Assembly: GCF_004327355.1 (NCBI RefSeq)
Contig: NZ_QJUM01000015.1
Span: 62,001 to 126,000 of the forward strand
DNA length: 64,000 nucleotides
Reading direction: 5' to 3'
Origin: Phytopseudomonas dryadis
GTDB taxonomy: Bacteria; Pseudomonadota; Gammaproteobacteria; Pseudomonadales; Pseudomonadaceae
Below are positions 56,091 to 64,000 of this stretch, in pieces; the stretch's first letter is position 1, and each line of letters begins with the position of its first letter. The notes beneath the pieces were generated by a model, which was given only the letters and a program-made list of their open reading frames with translations, searched no databases and was not told where the DNA came from. A program made the translations under genes and the position numbers.

Positions 56091-56233
56091 CTCTCCCCAG
56101 CCCTCTCCCGGAGGGAGAGGGAGCCGATTCGGGGTGGGGCCGGAGCTTGTCGGGTCTTCCTCGCCAGCCTGGTCCTGGCAGGGCCTGTTTTGCTCCCCTC
56201 GCCCTCCGGGAGGGGGGCGGGGGAGAGGGCCCG
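56091..56233. repeat. Inverted pair of CCCTCTCCC repeats
   Basis: A block CCCTCTCCCGGAGGGAGAGGG near 56101 and a second block near 56200 (CGCCCTCCGGGAGGGGGGCGGGGGAGAGGG) are similar in opposite orientation, about 100 bp apart. Common pseudomonad intergenic repeat between the nitroreductase and HPF-like genes. Confidence 0.75.
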
Positions 56234-56339
56234 GTGTGCACGCGGATTCCCAGCCGCCCAGCGAACCGCCGGCAATCAGCAGGAACCTAGCTGTCGGCAC
56301 TGGCCTCCAACGGACAGACCGTCAACAGCGAGGAATACC

Positions 56340-56762
56340 ATGCAGGTTCAAGTGAACAGCAATCACATCGAAGGCAGCGTCCGTCTCCATGAGTGGGTTG
56401 GCGCTACGGTGGTGGGGCGGTTGGAGCGCTTCGAGGACTTCCTGTCGCGGGTGGAGGTCCATGTCAGCGATGAGAACGGCAGCAAGGGCGGCGCCGATGA
56501 CAAGCGCTGCCAGATCGAGGCGCGGCCCAAGGGGCATCAGCCGGTTTCGGTCACCCACAAGGCCGAGTCGCTTGAGCAGGCCGTGGAGGGCGCCGCCGAG
56601 AAGATGCTGCATGCGCTCGATCATCTGGTCGGCAAGCTCGGCGCCAAGGTGGTCGCCACCGGCCACCTCGAGAGCGAGCTCGCTGCCGAGCCCGTGGAAA
56701 ATGCCGATGCCCTGCTGCAGGAGGACTTCCTCGACAAGCAGGAAGCGCGTGGCAAAGACTGA
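56340..56762 (+). CDS. HPF/RaiA family ribosome-associated protein
   Basis: 140 residues from the ATG at 56340. The N-terminal 100 residues (MQVQVNSNHIEGSVRLHEWVGATVVGRLERFEDFLSRVEVHVSDENG, then ARPKGHQPVSVTHKAESLEQAVEGAAEKMLHALDHLVGKL) follow the HPF/RaiA fold that binds the small subunit and promotes ribosome hibernation. The C-terminus is acidic. It is a second, RpoN-unlinked paralogue type, not the usual hpf near rpoN. AGCGAGGA precedes the ATG. Confidence 0.85.
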   Translation: MQVQVNSNHIEGSVRLHEWVGATVVGRLERFEDFLSRVEVHVSDENGSKGGADDKRCQIEARPKGHQPVSVTHKAESLEQAVEGAAEKMLHALDHLVGKLGAKVVATGHLESELAAEPVENADALLQEDFLDKQEARGKD

Positions 56763-56939
56763 CCTCGCCGCTCGGCTGCCTGCAGGCGGCCGAGCAGGCG
56801 TCAAGCAACGACGCGTCGCGCGGTAGGAGCCCAGGCCGCGGGACGACGTGATTGCAACCATCATGCAAAACCACTCACCCGCTACCCCAGGCCATGCGCC
56901 CAGTGGACGCCATGCCTGGGTGGCGAGCGACCCGCTGTA

Positions 56940-57428
56940 TCAGACCACCAGGCCGCGACTGACCACGTCCGGTGCTTCGGTCTGGCGATAGGTGGCAATG
57001 GCTTCTGCGGCCAGGCGCGGGCTGACCTGGGTTTGAGTGGCGAGCGCCGGGGGCGTGACCTCCAACTGCGTACGCTGGCGAGCCAGGTTTTCCGGCGATA
57101 ACGGGTTGAGGTAGTCCTGGCGCTGGTTCTGCAGGGTTTCGAGCCGTTGTTCGTCGAGTGCGCGCGCCGCCTCTTCCCGCTCCTGGCGCAACTGCAACTC
57201 GCCCTGTTGCAGGCGCTGTTCACGGGCCTCGCGCAATTGATCCTGACGGTTCTGCTCGATCTGCTGGCGTTGCTGCAGTCGCTCCTGCGCCTGCTCTTCG
57301 GCGCGCTCGGCCAGTAGCCCACTGGTGGAGGGTACGCGCTGCACCTGATCGGTCTGGCCGTTGTTGAGTCCGTTCAGTGGTCGACTGGTGTAGAAGGCGT
57401 TGTTCACGCTGTCGATGGAAAGGGGCAT
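56940..57428 (-). CDS. Unknown Gln/Glu/Arg-rich coiled-coil protein
   Basis: 162 residues from the ATG at 57428 (MPLSIDSVNNAFYTSRPLNGLNNG), with GAGGGAGG before it. Residues 40-120 form a highly charged, heptad-like coiled coil (RAEEQAQERLQQRQQIEQNRQDQLREAREQRLQQ in composition). The ends are less biased and end EAPDVVSRGLVV. No signal peptide. I do not recognise the family; the N-terminus resembles secreted or flagellar accessory proteins only loosely. Isolated gene. Confidence 0.7.
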   Translation of the reverse strand: MPLSIDSVNNAFYTSRPLNGLNNGQTDQVQRVPSTSGLLAERAEEQAQERLQQRQQIEQNRQDQLREAREQRLQQGELQLRQEREEAARALDEQRLETLQNQRQDYLNPLSPENLARQRTQLEVTPPALATQTQVSPRLAAEAIATYRQTEAPDVVSRGLVV

Positions 57429-57853
57429 GGGGCCTCCCTCTTTTCGCTTCGAGAACCTCAAGTCTATGCCTGGCCACGTGGCTGTCTTAGGCGCATGTGT
57501 CATATCCGCAAGAACAGGATGGACTAGCACTTTCTACGCCGGCCACTGTCGTGTGCGCTTCCGTGCAGCGCCTGTTTTGCCTGAAGCCCTTGCTATAGCG
57601 GCGTTGCAGCATGGCGCTGCAATCGAGGTCCTGTCGCCCGCCAAAACGGCTCCAGCGTTCAAGGCCGTCGCCGGCTTTTGCGAAAACACGACGAACGGTC
57701 CGTAACGGCGCGGGTTGGCGGGCGGCGCGGCCAGCCTTGGGAGCAAACGGCGAGGCACTATCGCCCTGACCTCCTACTATGAACATGAGGGATGTGATCG
57801 CCTCCGGCCTGAAGGCCACATCCGCATGAGCGCATAAGAAAGAGGACAGCACC
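57429..57853. other. Intergenic region before the Fe-alcohol dehydrogenase gene
   Basis: 425 bases between divergent genes. I see no convincing gene or known repeat. GGATGTG (57791-57797) and CACATCC about 20 bp on form a small inverted repeat in the 60 bp before the ADH ATG, possibly a regulator site. AAGAGGA is the ADH ribosome-binding site. Confidence 0.4.
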
Positions 57854-59017
57854 ATGCAGCCATTCAGCTTCGCCACCACGTCCCACCTTATCTGCGAGCC
57901 CGGCTCCGTACGCCGGCTTGCCTCCCTGTGCCAGGCGCGCGTTGCGCGTTCGGTGTTGCTGGTGACCGACAGCGGCATCCTGCGCTCGGGGCTGCTCGAT
58001 GAGGTAAGGGCGGATTTTGCGCGCACTGGGCTGGCGCTGCATGTGTTCGATGGTGTGCTGGCCGACCCGCCAGCGTCCGTGGTGCTCGGTGCCGCAGGCA
58101 TGGCGCGGGAGACGGCGGCCGAGCTGATCGTCGGCTTCGGCGGCGGCAGTTCGATGGATGTGGCCAAGCTGGTGGCACTGCTGGCCCATCCGGCTTGCAC
58201 CCAGGCGCTGTCCGATCTCTACGGCGTGGACAAGGCCCAAGGCCCGCGGCTGCCGTTGCTGCAGGTGCCGACTACCGCGGGTACAGGGTCGGAGGTCACG
58301 CCGATCGCCGTGGTCACCACTGGCGAGTCGACCAAGACCGGTGTGGTGTCCGCGCTGCTGCTGCCCGACCTGGCGTTGCTCGACGCCGAGCTGACCCTGG
58401 GCTTGCCGGCTGCGGTCACCGCTGCCACCGGCATCGACGCGATGGTGCATGCCATCGAGGCTTACACCAGCGTACAGCGCAAGAACCCGATATCGGATCT
58501 GTTCGCCCGCGAGGCGTTGCGTCTGCTGGGCGCCAACCTCGACGAGGCGGTGCACAACGGCAGCAATCGCGACGCTCGTCAGGCCATGCTGCTCGGCGCT
58601 TGCCTGGCCGGCCAGGCCTTCGCCAATGCACCAGTGGCGGCGGTGCATGCCCTGGCCTATCCGCTGGGTGGGCATTTCCACATTCCCCACGGGTTGAGCA
58701 ACGCGCTGGTATTGCCCCATGTGCTGGGTTTCAACGCATCGGTGGCGGCGCCCTGGTATGAGGAACTGGCGCCCGTGCTGCTCGGTGACCGGCTGCGGGC
58801 CGGTGATGCGACCGACCATACGGAGCAGTTCATCGTCGAACTGGCCGACCTCAGCGAACGCAGCGGTCTGCCGACACGGCTGCGTGAGGTGGGCGTGCCG
58901 CAGGACATGTTGCCGCGTCTGGCGGCCGATGCCATGCTGCAGGAGCGCCTGCTGGCGAACAATCCGCGTGAAATGACCCAGGCCCATGCGCTGGCGATCT
59001 ACCAGGTCGCCTATTGA
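57854..59017 (+). CDS. Iron-containing alcohol dehydrogenase
   Basis: 387 residues. Group III Fe-ADH: nucleotide-binding GFGGGSSMDVAKLVALLA, QVPTTAGTGSEVTPIAVVT, and metal-binding His residues in DAMVHAIEAY, AVHALAYPLGGHFHIPHGLSNALVLPHV and the C-terminal NPREMTQAHALAIY. The likely reaction is NAD-dependent oxidation of a short alcohol or reduction of an aldehyde; the substrate cannot be told. Followed 61 bp later by a thioesterase, so a two-gene unit is likely. Confidence 0.9.
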   Translation: MQPFSFATTSHLICEPGSVRRLASLCQARVARSVLLVTDSGILRSGLLDEVRADFARTGLALHVFDGVLADPPASVVLGAAGMARETAAELIVGFGGGSSMDVAKLVALLAHPACTQALSDLYGVDKAQGPRLPLLQVPTTAGTGSEVTPIAVVTTGESTKTGVVSALLLPDLALLDAELTLGLPAAVTAATGIDAMVHAIEAYTSVQRKNPISDLFAREALRLLGANLDEAVHNGSNRDARQAMLLGACLAGQAFANAPVAAVHALAYPLGGHFHIPHGLSNALVLPHVLGFNASVAAPWYEELAPVLLGDRLRAGDATDHTEQFIVELADLSERSGLPTRLREVGVPQDMLPRLAADAMLQERLLANNPREMTQAHALAIYQVAY

Positions 59018-59078
59018 ACCAAGAGCGCAGCGGCAGAATCGCTTGAAGCTTGGCCTTTATCCACGAGACGCCTTGAAC

Positions 59079-59513
59079 ATGCAGCATCCCGAGCACCTGC
59101 GCGAACACTATCGCCACTTCCAGCCGATCACCACGCGCTGGCACGACAACGACCTGTATGGGCACGTCAACAACGTCACCTACTACAGTTATTTCGATAG
59201 CGCGGTGAACGGCTATCTGATCGGGGAGGGCGGTCTGGATATCCACCATGGCGAGGTGGTGGGTTTCGTGGTCAGTTCCAGTTGCGACTACTTCGCCTCG
59301 ATTGCCTTTCCCGAGCGCATAGAAATCGGCCTGAGGGTCGCCCGGCTGGGCAACAGTTCGGTGCAGTACGAACTGGCGGTATTCAAGGAAGGAGAGCAGC
59401 AGGCCTGTGCTGCCGGGCGCTTCGTGCACGTGTTCGTCGACCGGGCGAGCAACCGGCCGGTCGCGATACCGGAAAGGCTACGGCTGGCGATGGAGGCGTT
59501 GCGGGTATCCTGA
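59079..59513 (+). CDS. Acyl-CoA thioesterase, hot-dog fold
   Basis: 144 residues from the ATG at 59079. The 4-hydroxybenzoyl-CoA thioesterase/YbgC pattern is clear: TTRWHDNDLYGHVNNVTYYSYFDSAVN with the catalytic Asp. Hydrolyses an acyl-CoA. Paired with the Fe-ADH gene. The longer frame to 58986 overlaps the ADH 3' end. Confidence 0.88.
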   Translation: MQHPEHLREHYRHFQPITTRWHDNDLYGHVNNVTYYSYFDSAVNGYLIGEGGLDIHHGEVVGFVVSSSCDYFASIAFPERIEIGLRVARLGNSSVQYELAVFKEGEQQACAAGRFVHVFVDRASNRPVAIPERLRLAMEALRVS

Positions 59514-59519
59514 AAGGCC

Positions 59520-59540
59520 AGGGGCGCTTAAAGCGCCCCT
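59520..59540 (+). terminator. Hairpin after the thioesterase gene
   Basis: AGGGGCGCTT and AAGCGCCCCT are exact complements, starting 7 bp after the stop. No T-run, so a weak terminator at best. Confidence 0.5.
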
Positions 59541-59553
59541 GGTCGTATATGAC

Positions 59554-59900
59554 TAGGGTCTATTGACGTTTCAGCACGACCGCGCCGGAGCCCGTTTTGC
59601 CGCGAGGCAAGGGCCGCGCCCGCTCCCGGCGGGCTTGCGGCATTTCCCACATCCCTGTGGGTCACACAGCCGCGAAGTTTAGCGAGCTAAATGAGCCGGC
59701 GAGAAACGCCGCATCGCGACAAAACGGGCCCGGCCCTTCGGGTGGGGCCGCCTAGGTTGCGCGAAAAATCTCGCCATGCGTCGTTGGAGGACTTGGCAAG
59801 GGAACGCCATTCCCGGCGTCCTCCGCCTAGCGGATCGCCGCCCGGCCTGGCGAGATTTCTCGCGGCAACGCGGCTTGCGCTGAAACGTCAACAGACCCTA
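59554..59900. mobile_element. 347-bp MITE-like element with terminal inverted repeats and TA duplication
   Basis: The ends, 59556-59575 and 59879-59898, are inverted copies differing at one base (GGGTCT(A/G)TTGACGTTTC and so on for about 20 bp), each flanked by TA. This pattern fits a non-autonomous element moved by an IS630/mariner-type transposase. No gene inside; the interior is GC-rich with several short hairpins. It sits exactly at the stop codon of the glycine-zipper gene. Confidence 0.8.
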
Positions 59901-60332
59901 ACGATGACGATGCTTGTGAGGGCGTTTGTAGTGTTTCTTGCCGTGGCGATGGCCATTGTCGCGATAGCGGGATTCATGGCGATTGCTGTCGGCCATTTCA
60001 TTGGCTAGGGCACCACCGGCAGCGCCGCCCAGGCCGGCGCCAATGGTCGAGCCGGTACTGCCGCCGAACTGGTTGCCCAGCACCGAGCCAGCGGAAGCGC
60101 CCAGCCCGCCGCCCAGCGCGGCTTCGGTCTTGTTGCGTGAGCTGATGGCGCCACCGGCTGCACCGCCCAGGCCGGCGCCAATCGCGGCACCCGTGCTGCC
60201 GCCCAGATGTTGGCCGACGATATTGCCGAGCGCGCCACCGACACCGCTGCCAATGGCGGTCTTGGTGGTATCGGCGTTGACCAAGGGAGAAACCAGTGCA
60301 CTGAAAGCCAGTGCGGTAAGGAATGTACGCAT
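59898..60332 (-). CDS. Glycine-zipper envelope protein with His/Lys/Arg-rich tail
   Basis: 144 residues from the ATG at 60332. Signal peptide MRTFLTALAFSALVSPLVNA. Then repeated glycine zippers (GSGVGGALGNIVGQHLGGSTGAAIGAGLGGAAGGAI, with a second similar block) that may insert in or span a membrane, and a basic tail of about 25 residues (RHGKKHYKRPHKHRHR). Its TAG stop uses the TA and first base of the MITE, so the tail end may be changed by the insertion. Function unknown; such proteins are often outer membrane or stress proteins. Confidence 0.8.
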   Translation of the reverse strand: MRTFLTALAFSALVSPLVNADTTKTAIGSGVGGALGNIVGQHLGGSTGAAIGAGLGGAAGGAISSRNKTEAALGGGLGASAGSVLGNQFGGSTGSTIGAGLGGAAGGALANEMADSNRHESRYRDNGHRHGKKHYKRPHKHRHR

Positions 60333-60537
60333 CGCGCAACCCTCGAAAAATACCCTTGCGGGCGTAGCCATGGCATCGCCATGGATCATGCGGTCGGCCG
60401 TACTGTGTCGGCGACACAAGCTTAGAGCCTGATCTGCAAGGAAATTCCCGAGAGGGGGGATTAAAGATACACGAATGAATGTATCTGGATGTGTGCGAGG
60501 TTGGGCTCGCCCAGTCGGTGCGCGGCCGGGCGCGTAT

Positions 60538-61257
60538 CTAGAACAGCGAGCGGGAGGCCTTTATCGAGAACCAGGCCTCGCATTCGCTGTTATGGCCGGA
60601 ATACACCGCGCACTCGTCGCCGTCGAGGCTGGAGTCCGAATAGGACAGGTTGAGGTCGATGCCTCTCCAGGGCCGTGACAGGTTCAGCGACCAGTCGTTG
60701 AAGACGCGTACCTGGCCGCCATTGCTCAAGGTCGCCGGGTTGTCCAGCAGGTGGTTGCCGTAACGCACGGTCACCGCCATGCCCAGGGGCTCGATGCGGC
60801 CGAGATCGGCCAGCAGGGTACTGTTGAGACGGTTGGGGTCGTTGCTGAACGACAGGCCGAAGCGCCGCTCGTCATAGGTCAGCCCGGCGTACAGGTCGTG
60901 GCTGTCGAGGTGGCTGAGGCCGGGGTGGCTGTAGCGGATGGTGCCCAGCTCGTAGCCGAGGGTGTCAGCGAAGCGCTGCCGATAGCCGGCATAGGTATTG
61001 AGTTCCGTGCGGCTGCCCGGGGTGATGCCCAGGCTGGGGGCCCACTGGCCGACGTACCAGCCACTGGGGTGGCTCAGGTCCAGGCCGCCATGAAAGGTGC
61101 CGTCACTCTGCGGCTTGACCAGCCCCTGGGCCATGCTACGGCTGGGTATGGTGCCCAAGTTCAAGGCGTAGTCACCCAGCTCCCGCTCCAGCAATGCCGC
61201 CTGGGCGCTCAGGCTCGCGAGGCCGAGCAGCAGCAACGCGATAAATGAATGGCGCAT
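60538..61257 (-). CDS. TorF-family putative porin
   Basis: 239 residues from the ATG at 61257. Signal peptide MRHSFIALLLLGLASLSAQA. Alternating beta-strand pattern with aromatic girdles (GLDLSHPSGWYVGQWAPSL, ELNTYAGYRQRFADTLGYELGTIRYSHPG, DLYAGLTYDERRFGLSFSND) ending in a terminal Phe (SRSLF), typical for an outer membrane barrel inserted by BAM. It matches the TorF/TIGR02001 group by pattern; the substrate is unknown. The longer frame to 61434 is unlikely. Confidence 0.82.
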   Translation of the reverse strand: MRHSFIALLLLGLASLSAQAALLERELGDYALNLGTIPSRSMAQGLVKPQSDGTFHGGLDLSHPSGWYVGQWAPSLGITPGSRTELNTYAGYRQRFADTLGYELGTIRYSHPGLSHLDSHDLYAGLTYDERRFGLSFSNDPNRLNSTLLADLGRIEPLGMAVTVRYGNHLLDNPATLSNGGQVRVFNDWSLNLSRPWRGIDLNLSYSDSSLDGDECAVYSGHNSECEAWFSIKASRSLF

Positions 61258-61503
61258 GGAATCCCCTCCCGGTGCCGGCGAGAAACACCCTGTCGCATCC
61301 GCCCGACTGAGGCGCTGCGCGGGTTTCGCACTGGCAATGCTCGAATGGCAGTGGCCCGAAAAGCCAGCATCGTGGCTTGGGCAATAAGAGTTGGCGCTTT
61401 TTTTTCGAAAGCTACCCGACTGCCGTAACGGCAAAGGGACATCACTGGCGACTTTTCACCACTCACCGGCATGAATCCGACGAAATGCAGCCATTATCAG
61501 TCC

Positions 61504-62155
61504 GCAGGAGCGTCGACCTGCGCGATAGGGCTTGGCCATCATACAAAATCGACCAGCAATCGCCGTAGAAGCGCATCTCCCCCGGCTCGGTAGTTGCCTG
61601 ACCGTAGGAGCCCCGCCCCCGGGGCGATACGTTAGCGGCCATCCAGCAGAACCTGCGGCGCAGCCACCCTCCGCGGCGAGGTCGCAGCTCCTGCTTGGGC
61701 GCGGTAGTCGCCTGACCGTAGGAGCCCCGACCCCGGGGCGATACGATAGTGGCCATCCAGCAGAACCTGCGGTGCGGCCACCCTTCGCGGCGAGGTCGCA
61801 GCTCCTGCTCGGGCGCGGTAGTCGCCTGACCGTAGGAGCCCCGACCCCGGGGCGATACGTTAGCGGCCATCCAGCAGAACCTGCGGCGCGGCCACCCTCC
61901 GCTGCGAGGTCGCAGCTCCTGCTCGGGCTCGGTAGTTGCCTGACCGTAGGAGCCCCGACCCCGGGGCGATACGATAGTGGCCATCCAGCAGAACCTGCGG
62001 CGCGGCCACCCTTCGCTGCGAGGTCGCAGCTCTTGCTCGGGCGCGGTAGTCGCCTGACCGCAGGAGCCCCGACCCCGGGGCGATACGTTAGCGGCCATCC
62101 AGCAGAACCTGCGGCGCAGCCACCCTCCGCTGCGAGGTCGCAGCGCCTGCAGCGG
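61504..62155. repeat. Tandem array of five 114-bp REP units plus one decayed copy
   Basis: Units begin at 61604, 61718, 61832, 61946 and 62060, exactly 114 bp apart, each starting GTAGGAGCCCCG (last GCAGG) with GGGGCGATACG, GTGGCCATCCAGCAGAACCTGCG and GAGGTCGCAGCTCCTG. A decayed unit is at 61504. 61258-61503 shows nothing else. 114 is a multiple of three, so long open frames on both strands are artefacts. Confidence 0.95.
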
Positions 62156-62166
62156 TGTGTGGGCCT

Positions 62167-64000
<1,834 letters not shown>

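Noticed and set aside
59691-60008. 105-residue plus-strand protein at the MITE
   Set aside because: It starts inside the MITE and runs antisense to the glycine-zipper gene.
61604-62155. CRISPR array
   Set aside because: The whole 114-bp unit repeats with no unique spacers, and there are no cas genes.

Overview
The window is high-GC chromosomal DNA of a Pseudomonas (gammaproteobacterium), most likely an environmental species outside P. aeruginosa. The reasons are the near-complete colinearity (recalled from memory, not searched) with the P. aeruginosa PAO1 block running from morA (PA4601) to clpB (PA4542), the type IV pilus minor pilin cluster, and the many pseudomonad intergenic repeats (GTAGGAGC...GCTCCTAC and GTAGCCCGGGTCGAG types). 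No phage, integron, CRISPR array or complete insertion sequence was seen. One MITE-like element is present.

Layout. 1-5.0 kb: a truncated multi-PAS GGDEF protein (MorA-like), divergent from the ribosome-associated ABC-F protein EttA. 5.2-13.1 kb: an RNA-repair locus. On the minus strand, behind a sigma-54 promoter, lie rsr (TROVE/Ro60), five tandem Y-RNA-like units, rtcB, an unknown gene, rlaP and rtcA. The activator rtcR is divergent. 13.5-18.3 kb: a Lon-like protease, a small unknown gene flanked by DnaA-box sequences, yqhA, fklB and a small gene behind a Fur-box-like site. 18.7-32.5 kb: housekeeping genes ispB, rplU-rpmA-obg-proB, creA, rpsT, murJ and ribF-ileS-lspA-fkpB-ispH. 32.6-44.7 kb: the type IV pilus set fimT-fimU-pilV-pilW-pilX-pilY1-pilE on the minus strand, thiO, and the pilS-pilR two-component system. 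44.7-51.0 kb: a small membrane protein gene, bamD, rluD-pgeF and clpB. 51.1-55.2 kb: a tandem repeat array and an Mce/Mla-type lipid transport operon. 55.4-64 kb: accessory metabolic and envelope genes (nitroreductase, HPF-like protein, Fe-dependent alcohol dehydrogenase, thioesterase, glycine-zipper protein, TorF-like porin), a MITE, a 5 x 114-bp tandem repeat array and the 3' part of an FdhF/YdeP-type molybdopterin oxidoreductase.

How the genes work together. The RNA-repair locus is the most interesting part. RtcR has an N-terminal RtcR/CARF sensor region and a sigma-54 AAA+ domain with GAFTGA. It should switch on the divergent operon from a promoter with exact GG-N10-GC spacing. The operon encodes end healing (RtcA), a nucleotidyltransferase (RlaP), ligation (RtcB) and an RNA chaperone (Rsr). 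Between rsr and rtcB are five tandem units with the invariant pair CGAATGCC/TTGTCG and stem-forming ends. Three of them (Y3-Y5) contain T-arm, capped acceptor-like stem and D-arm in that order, which is the order of a circularly permuted tRNA. A fourth (Y2) lacks the D-arm and the fifth (Y1) has no tRNA-like module. This matches the known idea of bacterial Y RNAs as tRNA mimics, but as an expanded and progressively divergent array.

Limits. Functions come from recognising families and motifs by eye. No database search or folding program was run. Start codons were chosen from ribosome-binding sites and usual family lengths.
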